Of a stretch of DNA of 64,000 nt, positions 25,216-34,220 are shown piece by piece; the first letter of the stretch is position 1, and each line of letters starts with the position of its first letter. This DNA comes from Lysobacter firmicutimachus. Its GTDB lineage: Bacteria; Pseudomonadota; Gammaproteobacteria; Xanthomonadales; Xanthomonadaceae. The translations under genes were made by a program, and so were the position numbers. The notes beneath the pieces were generated by a model, which saw only the letters and a list, made by a program, of their open reading frames with translations, did not search any database and was not told the origin of the DNA. The stretch is from the NCBI RefSeq assembly GCF_037027445.1, contig NZ_JBANDL010000002.1:1488001-1552000 (forward strand). The letters are read 5' to 3'.

Positions 25216-27867
25216 ATGTCTTTCGTTTTCGATGCTTCCCGCGCCGGCGTGCGTTACCGACGACTCGCCCTCGCGCTGTCCCTGGCGCTGGCCGCGCCGC
25301 TGGCCCTGGCCGCGGAGGCCGCGCCGCAACCGGATGCCGAACCCGGCGTGACCCTGGACGCGGTCCAGGTCACCGGGTCCAACCTCAAGCGCAGCGACGA
25401 GGCCGGGGTCAATCCGGTGCTGGTGCTAGACCGCGCGCAGATCGAGAAGAGCGGCAAGGTCACCGTCTCCGACCTGCTGCGCAGCCTGACCGTCAACAGC
25501 GGCAACAGCTTCAACGAGCAGTACACCGGCAGCTTCGCCAACGGTTCGGCCGGCGTGTCGCTGCGCGGCCTGAGCCAGAAGAACACCCTGGTGCTGGTCA
25601 ACGGCTATCGCGTCGCGTCCTACGGTTTCGCCCAGAACACCCAGGACAATTTTGTCGACCTCAACGCGTTGCCGTTGGGCGCGATCGAGCGGGTGGAAAT
25701 CCTCAAGGACGGCGCCTCGGCGCTGTATGGCTCCGATGCCATCGCCGGCGTGGTCAATCTGATCCTGCGCCGCAAGACCGAAGGCATCGAAGTCGACGCG
25801 GCTTACGGCGCGGCCACCGAAGGCGGTATCGATCAGCACCGCATCGGCCTGCGCGCCGGCCATGGCGATCCGGCGACCGACCGCTACAGCCTGCGTTTCA
25901 GCCTCGACGTGTTCCAGCGCGGCCGGCTCGATGCCGACGAACGCGACCTGACCCGCGACGGCGACTACCGCGATCAACCCGGCGGACGCCTGGCCGGCTG
26001 GTCGACCCAGGGCGGTGCGTACCTGCGCAACCCGCGCGCGCCGGTCGCGTTCCCGTGCCAGTCCGGTACCCAGTCGCGGCCGTACAGCGACTTCGGCAGC
26101 CCGCTGCCGGGCAACGCCTGCGCCTTCAATACCCAGCCGTTCCGCACCCTGGTGCCGGATGTGGAGCGCTACCAGGCGCTGCTCGCCGGCGACGTGTGGT
26201 TCAACGATTCGCTGCAAGGCTTCGCCGAGGCGCTGTACAGCACCAGCCACAACGGTACCTACTTCAGCGCGCCGATGACGGTGGGCGCCGGCCTGCGCGC
26301 CTACGACCGCAGCACCGGCCGCCTGGTCGACATCCCGGCGGTGTTGCCGGTCGGCCATCCGAACAATCCGTATGCGACGCCGACGCCGTTCGAGTATTCC
26401 TTCCTGGACCTCGGCGCGCGCTACAAGATCAACAAGTCCGAGTTCTCGCGGGTGCTGGTCGGCCTGCGCGGCAAGGGCGAGACCTGGGACTGGGACGTCG
26501 CCGCCAGCCATTCGGAAAGCCGCCAGCACGAGTACGTGCGCAACTTCCTCAACCGCTATGCGTTCGAGCGGGTTTTGCGCGACGGCAGCTACGACTTCCT
26601 CGACCCCGCGCGCACTCCGGGCGCGCTGGAGGCGCTGCGCCTGTCGACCCGGCGTCCGGGCACGTACCGTCTGAGCACGCTCAACGGCAAGATCTCCGGC
26701 TTCCCGTTGCAGTGGCGCGCCGGCGACGTCGGCGTCGCCGCCGGCGTGGAGTTCCGCAACGAGGCCCAGGACGCGCGCACCAGCCCGCAGGTGTTGTCGG
26801 GCACCGAACTGCGCCCGGCGATCAACCTGATCGACGGCGACCGTCGGGTCTCGGCGGCGTTCTTCGAACTCAGCCTCAAGCCTTGGCAGTCGTTGGAGGT
26901 GCAGTTGGCCGGCCGCGGCGACCACTACAGCGACTTCGGCAGCGCGTTCTCGCCCAAGCTCGGCCTGCGTTGGCAGGTCGGCGACGATGTCCTGGTGCGC
27001 TTCAACGCCTCGCGCGGGTTCCGCGCGCCGTCGCTGCCGGAAATCGCCCAGAGCACCACGATCAGCTACGGCAGCGTGATCGATTCCTTCGATCCGGTGC
27101 AGCCCGGCGCCTCGCGCGGGGTGACCATCCTGCGCGCCGGCAATCCGGACCTGAAGGCCGAGCGTTCCAGCAACATCAATCTGGGCCTGCTGTGGTCGCC
27201 GGATGCCGATACCAGCCTCGGCGTGGACCTGTACCGGATCCGCCAGGACGATCTGATCGCGCCGGACAGCGTGCAGTACGTGGTCTCCAATCCGCAGCTC
27301 AACCCCGGCCGGATCACCCGCGACGCCCAGGGCCGTCTGCAACTGGTCGAGAACCGCTACGCCAACCAGGGCACCCTGACCACCACCGGTTTCGACATCG
27401 AAGGCCGCAAGGTCTGGCGCGCCGGCGATGCGGCCTGGACTCTGGACGGCGCGTGGACCCGCCTGCTCAGCTACGAGCAGCCGCAGGTGGCCGGGCAGGG
27501 GGCGCTGGAAGGCGCCGGCGGCAACCGTTTCGGCGCGTTGCCCAAGTGGCGCGGCATCACCTCGCTGAACTACGGCCGCGGCGACTGGACCGCGCAGCTG
27601 TCGTGGCGCTACATCGGCGGCTATCGCCAGCAGGTGGTGGACGCGCGCAGCAACCCCGGCCTGGACGGCGAGGTCGACGACCACCACCAGTTCGACCTGT
27701 ACCTGGGCTACGAGGGCCTGCGCGACACCACGGTGTATCTGTCGGTGCAGAACCTGGCCGACAAGGACCCGCCGTTCGACCCGGCCGGCGGCGCGCTGCC
27801 GTACGACATCAGCCAGTACGACGCGCTGGGACGGTTCGTGACGGTGGGGTTCAAGCACAAGTTCTGA
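25216..27867 (+). CDS. TonB-dependent outer-membrane receptor
   Basis: The 883-residue protein has a signal peptide (LALALSLALAAPLALAAE), a TonB-box-like LDAVQVTGSNLKRSDEAG, and a plug domain (VSLRGLSQKNTLVLVNGYRVASYG; IERVEILKDGASALYGSDAIAGVVNLILRRKTEG). The C-terminal barrel contains FRAPSLPEIAQS and GLLWSPDADTSLGVDLYRIRQDDLI and ends in HKF. It is of the same general type as the receptor at 7530 but not a close copy; the VTGSN/LKR start resembles receptors that move carbohydrates or peptides in Xanthomonadaceae. AGGA lies 8-9 bases before the ATG. Neighbouring genes give no clue to the ligand. Confidence 0.93.
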   Translation: MSFVFDASRAGVRYRRLALALSLALAAPLALAAEAAPQPDAEPGVTLDAVQVTGSNLKRSDEAGVNPVLVLDRAQIEKSGKVTVSDLLRSLTVNSGNSFNEQYTGSFANGSAGVSLRGLSQKNTLVLVNGYRVASYGFAQNTQDNFVDLNALPLGAIERVEILKDGASALYGSDAIAGVVNLILRRKTEGIEVDAAYGAATEGGIDQHRIGLRAGHGDPATDRYSLRFSLDVFQRGRLDADERDLTRDGDYRDQPGGRLAGWSTQGGAYLRNPRAPVAFPCQSGTQSRPYSDFGSPLPGNACAFNTQPFRTLVPDVERYQALLAGDVWFNDSLQGFAEALYSTSHNGTYFSAPMTVGAGLRAYDRSTGRLVDIPAVLPVGHPNNPYATPTPFEYSFLDLGARYKINKSEFSRVLVGLRGKGETWDWDVAASHSESRQHEYVRNFLNRYAFERVLRDGSYDFLDPARTPGALEALRLSTRRPGTYRLSTLNGKISGFPLQWRAGDVGVAAGVEFRNEAQDARTSPQVLSGTELRPAINLIDGDRRVSAAFFELSLKPWQSLEVQLAGRGDHYSDFGSAFSPKLGLRWQVGDDVLVRFNASRGFRAPSLPEIAQSTTISYGSVIDSFDPVQPGASRGVTILRAGNPDLKAERSSNINLGLLWSPDADTSLGVDLYRIRQDDLIAPDSVQYVVSNPQLNPGRITRDAQGRLQLVENRYANQGTLTTTGFDIEGRKVWRAGDAAWTLDGAWTRLLSYEQPQVAGQGALEGAGGNRFGALPKWRGITSLNYGRGDWTAQLSWRYIGGYRQQVVDARSNPGLDGEVDDHHQFDLYLGYEGLRDTTVYLSVQNLADKDPPFDPAGGALPYDISQYDALGRFVTVGFKHKF

Positions 27868-28180
27868 AGCCTGCGCGGCGAGCCGCGGACACCGGGATGC
27901 AGGGGGAAAGCCGCTTAACCCCCTGCGTCCCGTCGCGGCTCGTCGTGCCCGCGCAGCCGAGCTGCGGTGTTTCGTCCAGGCATCGCCATCAAGTCTCTGG
28001 AGTCCCGACTGCGCGGGCACGGCCGCGGGAAGATCCAGCGCAGCGTCCCAACCCCGTTCCGCTTCGGCCTGCGTTGATGTATCCACGACAACGGCGGCGA
28101 CGGGCGAGCCCGCGTCCGCCGGCGGCGATGGCATAGTGCCGGGGCCGAACGGATCACGGACAAAGGCAAGGAGAACGGAT
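27868..28180. other. 313-bp spacer with a long hairpin
   Basis: The notable content is a hairpin at 27893-27932 with 14-bp arms (one mismatch) and a 12-base loop, 26 bp after the receptor stop. It has no T run but is well placed to end the receptor transcript. The rest shows no gene; the DUF4349 promoter must lie in its right part. Confidence 0.55.
27893..27932 (+). terminator. Hairpin after TonB-dependent receptor, probable transcript end
   Basis: Arms at 27893-27906 and 27919-27932 pair over 13 of 14 positions (CGGGATGCAGGGGG with its near complement). There is no U tract, so termination strength is uncertain. Confidence 0.45.
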
Positions 28181-29029
28181 ATGGCGTATGGATTCGCGAA
28201 GCGGCTGTTGGCCGCCGCGCTGGTGGCAGGGACCTTGGCGGGCGCGGCGGGCTGCGCCAAGCACAACAGCGAGGCGGCCGCCGACGGCGCCGCCGCATCG
28301 GTCGCCGCGCCGGCGGCGCCGCCGCCGGAAGGCGGCAGCGCCGACAAGGCCGACCTCGGCGTGCTGCTGGCCTACGAACATCGGGTGCAGGTGCGCCTGC
28401 CCGGCGAGCGCATCGCGACCCAGGCGCAGGCGGTGCAGGCCGCGTGCAACGCGGGCAAGTTCGGCGCCTGCGCCGTGTTGGAGATGAGCCAGAGCGGCGG
28501 CGATTTCCCCAGCGCGATGCTGCAGGTGCGGGTCGTGCCGGCCGGGGTCGAACCGCTGGTGGCGCTGGCCGGCAAGGGCGAGGAAATCGGCGACCGCAGT
28601 ATCCAGGCCGACGACCTGGCCACGGCGGTGCGCGACAACGCCATGCTGCGCGATCGGTTGCAGAAGGAGCATGCGCGGCTGTTGGAATTCCAGCAGCGCC
28701 AGGACCTCAAGATCGCCGACGTGTTGACCCTGTCCAGCCGCATCGCCGAGCTCGAGGCGCAGTTGCAGGCGGCGCAGCAGGAAGCGGCGCAGCAGCAGCG
28801 GCGGATCTCGACCCAGCTGGTCACCTTCGATTTCGAAACCACCCGAAGCCAGGCCAGCCGCAGCGAAATCGGCGAAGCGTTCCGCGATTTCGGCGGCATC
28901 GTGGCGGCGGTGGTCGCGTTTCTGATCCGCGCCGTTGCGGTGTTGCTGCCGCTGACCCTGGCGCTGCTGCCGCTGTTGTGGCTGTTGCGCCGCTATCTGC
29001 GCAAGCGCCGACAGGCCCGCGGCGGCTGA
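28181..29029 (+). CDS. DUF4349 family lipoprotein
   Basis: The 282-residue protein has a lipobox (LAGAAGC, Cys25), a low-complexity Ala/Pro linker, and a domain with YEHRVQVRLPGERI and CAVLEMSQSGGDFPSAMLQVRVVPAGVEPLVALAGKGEEIGDRSIQADDLATAVRD. A coiled coil follows at ~150-210 (LQKEHARLLEFQQRQDLKIADVLTLSSRIAELEAQLQAAQQEAAQQQ), and a C-terminal membrane segment (~235-265) ends in a basic tail. This is the DUF4349 layout; the function is unknown. It would be anchored at both ends, by lipid and by a transmembrane helix. AAGGAG lies 8 bases before the ATG. Confidence 0.85.
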   Translation: MAYGFAKRLLAAALVAGTLAGAAGCAKHNSEAAADGAAASVAAPAAPPPEGGSADKADLGVLLAYEHRVQVRLPGERIATQAQAVQAACNAGKFGACAVLEMSQSGGDFPSAMLQVRVVPAGVEPLVALAGKGEEIGDRSIQADDLATAVRDNAMLRDRLQKEHARLLEFQQRQDLKIADVLTLSSRIAELEAQLQAAQQEAAQQQRRISTQLVTFDFETTRSQASRSEIGEAFRDFGGIVAAVVAFLIRAVAVLLPLTLALLPLLWLLRRYLRKRRQARGG

Positions 29030-29172
29030 CGGCGCGCCGCGGCGTGCGTGCCGGCCCGTCGTTGCGAGGCAGCGACGGGTCTGGAGCCGCATCGTTCGTC
29101 GCCGCACGGCGGGTAGGCGAGACGAGCCGCATCACGCGCGCCGTCCGGCGCGAATGTTCGCCTCGCATGGAC

Positions 29173-29385
29173 CCGATCCGCTGCTGCGCAACAGGCATCC
29201 CTCGTAACAGCCGATCCGCTGCTGCGCAGCAGGCATTCCTCGTAACAGCCGATCCGCTGCTGCGCAACAGGCATTCCTCGTAACAGCCGATCCGCTGCTG
29301 CGCAGCAGGCATCCTTCGTAACAGCCGATCCGCTGCTGCGCAGCAGGCATCCCTCGTAACAGCCGATCCGCTGCTGCGCAGCGGA
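29173..29385. repeat. 38-bp tandem repeat, five full units plus a partial sixth
   Basis: Units start at 29173, 29211, 29249, 29287, 29325 and 29363 with exact 38-bp spacing and a few substitutions each. Each contains CTGCTGCGCAGCAG, a perfect 14-bp palindrome, or a one-base variant, followed by GCATNCNTCGTAACAG. The last partial unit closes with GATCCGCTG...CAGCGGATC, another inverted repeat. The array lies between the 3' ends of the DUF4349 gene and the 98-residue gene on the minus strand, whose stop codon abuts it. Confidence 0.92.
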
Positions 29386-29682
29386 TCAGCGCGCCTCGTC
29401 GTGTTCGAATTCGACCAGCACGTCGAGGTCGAAGGCCAGCGCCTCCACCGCCTCGCGTACGCGCGCCGCGGCATGGGCGCTGGGCGCGTCGATCTCGATC
29501 TCGTGGATGCCGGGCCCGGCGTCGTCGGGCAGGCCGGCGGAACTGGAATCGGCATCGTCCATGTGCGGCATCAGGTCGGCGACCTCTTCGACGTGTTCGA
29601 TGCCATCGAGGCTGGACAACAGGTTGCCGATCGCGCGGGCATCGTCCTCGTTGCCGGTGATACGCAATCGAAGCAGGGGCAT
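29386..29682 (-). CDS. Conserved 98-residue protein of unknown function
   Basis: The protein begins MPLLRLRITGNEDDARAIGNLLSSLDGIEHVEEVADL, which reads as a beta-alpha-beta start like an ACT or ferredoxin-like fold. A linker rich in Asp and Ser (MPHMDDADSSSAGLPDDAGPG) leads to a second beta-alpha-beta stretch (HEIEIDAPSAHAAARVREAVEALAFDLDVLVEFE). I recall similar small proteins in other Proteobacteria, without function. It may bind a small ligand or partner. It is divergent from speG (104 bp between starts), and its stop lies at the edge of the 38-bp tandem repeat. Confidence 0.75.
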   Translation of the reverse strand: MPLLRLRITGNEDDARAIGNLLSSLDGIEHVEEVADLMPHMDDADSSSAGLPDDAGPGIHEIEIDAPSAHAAARVREAVEALAFDLDVLVEFEHDEAR

Positions 29683-29786
29683 GGCGTGGCCTCGGCGTTT
29701 GGGAGAGTTTCGAGGCTAGGCAGGGGCCGGCTAAGGCCTCGTGAAGCGTCACACCCTTGCCGCGGGCGATGGAGTAGGGTGGCGTC

Positions 29787-30404
29787 ATGAATGCGAGCCC
29801 TGCCACCGAAACCGACACCGCCGGCGATTCAGGCGAAGCCGGCGGCGCGTCCGTGCCGATCGTGACCTTGCGTCCGCTGGAACGCGGCGACCTGCACTTC
29901 GTCCACGTGCTCAACAACAACCGCAGCGTGATGGGCTACTGGTTCGAGGAGCCCTACGAGTCCTTCGTCGAACTCGAAGAGTTGTACCGCAAGCACATCC
30001 ACGACCAGTCCGAGCGCCGCTTCATCGTCCAGGACGGGGGCCAGGAGCGGGTCGGCCTGGTCGAGCTGGTCGAGATCGACCACCTGCACCGCCGCGCCGA
30101 GTTCCTGATCATGATTTCGCCCGAACAGCAGCGGCGCGGCTACGCCCGCGCCGCGACCCGGCTGGCGATCAACTACGCGTTCCGGGTGTTGAACCTGTAC
30201 AAGCTGTACTTGCTGGTCGACGTCGACAACACCCATGCGATCCGCATCTACGAAGAGGCCGGCTTCCGCCGCGAGGGCGTGCTGATCGACGAATTCTTCA
30301 GCGACGGCCGCTACCACGATGTGGTGCGGATGTGCCTGTTCCAGCACCAGGCGTTGGGCCTGGGCGAGGACGGGCCGCTGTCGCGGCGCCAGCGCCGCGA
30401 CTGA
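29787..30404 (+). CDS. speG: Spermidine N1-acetyltransferase SpeG
   Basis: The 205-residue GNAT protein aligns closely with E. coli Spe[55 protein letters not shown], then [34 protein letters not shown] (acetyl-CoA loop QQRRGYA) and [54 protein letters not shown]. SpeG acetylates spermidine and spermine to relieve polyamine toxicity and forms a dodecamer with an allosteric polyamine site. The N-terminal ~22 residues are an extra low-complexity extension, so a start further downstream is possible. A GC-rich hairpin follows the stop. Confidence 0.92.
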   Translation: MNASPATETDTAGDSGEAGGASVPIVTLRPLERGDLHFVHVLNNNRSVMGYWFEEPYESFVELEELYRKHIHDQSERRFIVQDGGQERVGLVELVEIDHLHRRAEFLIMISPEQQRRGYARAATRLAINYAFRVLNLYKLYLLVDVDNTHAIRIYEEAGFRREGVLIDEFFSDGRYHDVVRMCLFQHQALGLGEDGPLSRRQRRD

Positions 30405-30437
30405 CGCCGCGTCCGGGCCACGGCCGGGACGCGGCGT
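30404..30437. terminator. Bidirectional hairpin between speG and the cyclophilin gene
   Basis: Sixteen-base arms (30404-30419 and 30422-30437) pair at 15 positions with a minimal loop. It sits exactly between convergent genes. There is no U tract on either strand. Confidence 0.45.
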
Positions 30438-30440
30438 GCG

Positions 30441-31394
<954 letters not shown>

Positions 31395-31452
31395 CGGGCG
31401 ATCTCCGGACTGGGGCGAAACGGGCGGGGAGGCCGGCGTGCGGCCGGCGGTC

Positions 31453-31917
31453 TCAAGGCTGGCGAGTGTAGTCGCCGCGGATGAACTCGGCGAAGTCGGC
31501 CTGGCCCGGGAAGCGGTTCTCGATCACGAAGCGGTAGCGGTCGCCATCGAACTCGTAGCGGTAGCGCGACTCGCCTTGCGGGGTGACTTTCTCGAAATAC
31601 AGGGTGTCGCCCTGCCAGCGGCCGCGCGCCGGCGCCGGTGGGAAGCCCATCGAGTCGAACCACCACCACAGCACGTCCTGGCTGTCGGGCTCGATCAGGA
31701 ACACGCCGTGGCCGCGGAACACGACCCGGCCGTCCTTGACCTGTTCGTAATCCTGCAACAGCGCGCTGCCGTCCAGGCCGACCCGGTAGCGGCCGTGCCC
31801 GAGCGATTCGCCGCCGGCGCCCCAGGGCGAAGGCTGAGCCCGTTCGGGGCCGGTCCAGTCGCCGGCCAGGCGATGCAGCAGGGCGAGGTGGGCGGGGTCG
31901 GGGCGCGGGAAGTCCAT
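31453..31917 (-). CDS. DUF1579-like protein
   Basis: The 154-residue protein has no signal peptide with the start at 31917 ([33 protein letters not shown]). The LAGDWxGxE start, [37 protein letters not shown] and [21 protein letters not shown] fit the DUF1579/THAP4-like beta-barrel type. The function is unknown; such barrels bind lipids or heme in some families. It lies 58 bp upstream of the cyclophilin gene on the same strand. Confidence 0.75.
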   Translation of the reverse strand: MDFPRPDPAHLALLHRLAGDWTGPERAQPSPWGAGGESLGHGRYRVGLDGSALLQDYEQVKDGRVVFRGHGVFLIEPDSQDVLWWWFDSMGFPPAPARGRWQGDTLYFEKVTPQGESRYRYEFDGDRYRFVIENRFPGQADFAEFIRGDYTRQP

Positions 31918-32057
31918 GGCGGCGGGCTCGGCGGGGCGGTCGGGCGAGCATGGCATGGAGCCGGGAGCCGGCGGATGGGGGGAGCGCGAAAACGAAGCCG
32001 CCGGCCTGCTGGCTCCTGGCCGGGCCCGCTATCCCATGGCTATTACTATCAGCACAT

Positions 32058-32101
32058 CCGCTATACCGAACTTAGTACTAGTCTGACCTCCAAGATAGCG
32101 G
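32058..32101 (+). promoter_or_regulatory. Promoter/operator region of the padR operon
   Basis: CCGCTAT (32058-32064) and ATAGCGG (32095-32101) form a perfect 7-bp inverted pair around an AT-rich segment with CTTAGTACTA at 32081-32090. This directly precedes the padR ribosome-binding site, where autorepression by a PadR dimer would be expected. CTTAGTACTA recurs at 60546-60555. Confidence 0.45.
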
Positions 32102-32113
32102 AAGGAGGCGGAC

Positions 32114-32479
32114 GTGGACGAATTCGAAAGCCAACGGCGCAAGTTCCAGAAAGAGTTGAGCACCGGCACGGTCTCGCTGGCCCTGCTCGCGGTGCTCGGC
32201 GGGGCGGCCGAACCGATGTACGGCTACCAGATCGCCAAGCGCCTGGAACGCGAGGGCGAGGGCGTGCTGAGCGGCAAGCAGAGTGCGCTGTATCCGGTGC
32301 TGCGCAATCTCGGCACGGCCGGGTTGCTCGACAGCCATGTCGAGCCTTCGGTGACCGGGCCGCCGCGCCGCTACTACCGCATTACCGACGCCGGGCGGCA
32401 GGTACTGCGCGAATGGGTCTCCGCCTGGCGCGCCACCCGCGATTCCGTCGATTCCGTACTCCAGGGGCTAGACCTATGA
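32114..32479 (+). CDS. PadR family transcriptional regulator
   Basis: The 121-residue protein is a short PadR winged HTH (subfamily 2-like size): STGTVSLALLAVLGGAAEPMYGYQIAKRLEREGEGVLSGKQSALYPVLRNLGTAGLLDSHVEPSVTGPPRRYYRITDAGRQVLREWVSAWRATRDSVDSVLQG. The start is a GTG with a strong GGAAGGAGG ribosome-binding site. It overlaps the following membrane-sensor gene by ATGA and so is translationally coupled. Such PadR/HAAS pairs usually respond to envelope stress or antimicrobial compounds and repress their own operon. Confidence 0.92.
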   Translation: MDEFESQRRKFQKELSTGTVSLALLAVLGGAAEPMYGYQIAKRLEREGEGVLSGKQSALYPVLRNLGTAGLLDSHVEPSVTGPPRRYYRITDAGRQVLREWVSAWRATRDSVDSVLQGLDL

Positions 32480-33447
32480 ACGCCACCACCACGAAAGCCG
32501 GCTTCGAGAACGCGCGCTCCGAGCACGAGCGCTCCGAACACGCCGCCGCCGGCTTGCCGCACTCCATCCCCGAGTACCTGGAGCGCCTGCGTGCGGCGCT
32601 GGCCGGCGCCGACCCGGCGCTGGTGCAGGACGCGCTGTACGACGCCGAGGAGTATCTGCGCTCGGAAATGGCCGAAAACCCGGGCCGCAGCGAGGCCGAG
32701 GTGATCGCCTCGGTCGCCGGCAGCTACGGCGCCCCCGACGAGGTCGCCGAGATCTACCGCGACACCGAGGTCAAGGTGCAGACCGCGCTGCGGCCGCCGG
32801 CGCCGCGGCCGCGCAAGTCGCTGCTCGGCCGTTTCTTCGGCGTCGCCGCCGAACCGCGCACCTACGCCGCGCTGTTCTACATGCTGCTGTCGCTGGCCAC
32901 CGGCGTGTTCTATTTCACCTGGGTCACCACCGGCCTGTCGGTGTCGATGGGCCTGATGATCCTGATCGTCGGCCTGCCGCTGCTGATCCTGTTCGTGGGT
33001 TCGGTGCGGGTGCTGGCCCTGGTCGAAGGCCGCCTGGTCGAGGCCATGCTCGGCGAACGCATGCCGCGGCGGCCGCTGTACAGCCAGCGCGGCCGGCCGT
33101 TGCTGGAGCGGATCAAGGACATGTTCACCGACCCGCGGACCTGGGGCACCCTGCTGTACATGCTGCTGATGCTGCCGCTGGGCACGGTCTACTTCACCGT
33201 CGCGATGACCGGGTTGAGCATCTCGCTGTCGCTGATCTTCTTCCCGCTGCTGCGCCTGATGGGCATCGGCACGATCCAGGTCCACGGTTACGACGTGTTC
33301 GCCGCCTGGGAACCCTGGTCGTGGCCGGCGACGGTGCTGGCGGGCGTGGTGGCGCTGTTCCTGACCATGCACATCGCCCGCCTGGTCGGACACCTGCACG
33401 GCCAACTGGCCAAGCACCTGCTGGTGCGCTCAGCGCAGTACGGTTGA
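32476..33447 (+). CDS. HAAS/sensor-domain membrane protein, partner of PadR
   Basis: The 323-residue protein has an N-terminal cytosolic HAAS/DUF1700-type helical domain (PHSIPEYLERLRAALAGADPALVQDALYDAEEYLRSEMAENPGRSEAEVIASVAGSYGAPDEVAEIYRD). Two copies of a sensor-domain membrane unit follow: EPRTYAALFYMLLSLATGVFYFTWVTTGLSVSMGLMILIVGLPLL and DPRTWGTLLYMLLMLPLGTVYFTVAMTGLSISLSLIFFPLL. A last pair of membrane segments closes the protein. This fits the PF13796-type sensor. Coupling to padR by a 4-base overlap suggests a two-gene signalling unit. A perfect bidirectional terminator follows. Confidence 0.87.
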   Translation: MNATTTKAGFENARSEHERSEHAAAGLPHSIPEYLERLRAALAGADPALVQDALYDAEEYLRSEMAENPGRSEAEVIASVAGSYGAPDEVAEIYRDTEVKVQTALRPPAPRPRKSLLGRFFGVAAEPRTYAALFYMLLSLATGVFYFTWVTTGLSVSMGLMILIVGLPLLILFVGSVRVLALVEGRLVEAMLGERMPRRPLYSQRGRPLLERIKDMFTDPRTWGTLLYMLLMLPLGTVYFTVAMTGLSISLSLIFFPLLRLMGIGTIQVHGYDVFAAWEPWSWPATVLAGVVALFLTMHIARLVGHLHGQLAKHLLVRSAQYG

Positions 33448-33477
33448 TCGGCGGCGCTGCGCGACGCCGATTCGCGG

Positions 33478-33515
33478 GCACGAAAAAGCCGGCCGCAGGG
33501 CCGGCTTTTTCGTGC
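33478..33515. terminator. Strong bidirectional terminator
   Basis: A perfect 17-bp stem (33478-33494 with 33499-33515, loop GCAG) has five A on the left and five T on the right inside the stem. It can end transcription from both the sensor gene and the convergent Cys-rich gene. Confidence 0.9.
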
Positions 33516-33533
33516 GCTTGGCTGAGCTGCGGC

Positions 33534-33926
33534 TCAGGGAACGAAGCAGCTCATCTTGACCTGCAGGAACGCCACTTGTTCGTGCTGCATCGCCGCCTGG
33601 CAAGTCGGGTCGGACGAGGAGCCGGCCTGCTGGCAGGTGGTTTGGCGCTGCTGCGAGCGGATGTTGTACAACTGGCGCTGCACCGCGCACATGCCGGTCG
33701 GCGCCGGACACTGCGCATCCATCATCTGCCAGTAGACGTTCTCGACCTGCTGGCTCTGCAGGCACAGCGGGCTGTTCGGCCCCTGGGTGGTGCAGGCATT
33801 GACGCGCTGGATGTGGCTGACCTCGACCTGGGTGCGGGCGGCCTGACAGGCGGGAGTGGCGGCGGACGCGGCGCCCGCGGCCAGCAACAGCGCGGACAGG
33901 GGGGCGGATACGATGGCGATCTTCAT
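33534..33926 (-). CDS. Small secreted cysteine-rich protein
   Basis: The 130-residue protein has a clear signal peptide (MKIAIVSAPLSALLLAAGAASAA) and AAGGAG just upstream of its ATG. The mature part holds eight cysteines (ACQAA, NACTT, LCLQ, QCPA, MCAV, TCQQ, TCQAA, SCFV), probably four disulfides. It is rich in Gln with helical segments such as QVENVYWQMMDAQ and VQRQLYNIRSQQRQ. No family was recognised. The even cysteine number and signal suggest a periplasmic or secreted disulfide-stabilised protein. Confidence 0.8.
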   Translation of the reverse strand: MKIAIVSAPLSALLLAAGAASAATPACQAARTQVEVSHIQRVNACTTQGPNSPLCLQSQQVENVYWQMMDAQCPAPTGMCAVQRQLYNIRSQQRQTTCQQAGSSSDPTCQAAMQHEQVAFLQVKMSCFVP

Positions 33927-34162
33927 CAAGCTCTCCTTAGCTGATCGGGATGGGGGGACGCAGGACGCGGCGATCCCGGCGCCGCGCCGGACGCGACTGT
34001 AACCGCTGCGGCGACGGCCTCGCCCGTGCCGTTGGACCGATACGGGTCGCAGAAGCGCGGGCCGGATCGTCGTCATCGCGAGCAGCAACGGCGATAGCAG
34101 CAACGGCGATCCTGCCTGCGCGACCGTCGGGTGCGTTCCTGGCGCGGCCGGTCCGCCGGCAA

Positions 34163-34186
34163 CGAAAAGCCCGGCCGGAGCCGGGC
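34163..34186 (-). terminator. Terminator downstream of PHB depolymerase gene
   Basis: An 8-bp perfect stem (AGCCCGGC / GCCGGGCT, 34167-34186) with a CGGA loop has AAAA on its left, giving a T run when read on the minus strand. It lies 35 bp after the depolymerase stop. Confidence 0.75.
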
Positions 34187-34220
34187 TGGGTTGGGCTGCC
34201 GCGCGTTCGGCGCGCTGCTT

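Noticed and set aside
29173..29385. Repeat protein encoded by the 38-bp units
   Set aside because: The unit length is not divisible by three, so the frame cycles and the possible products are Cys/Arg-rich non-protein-like sequences.
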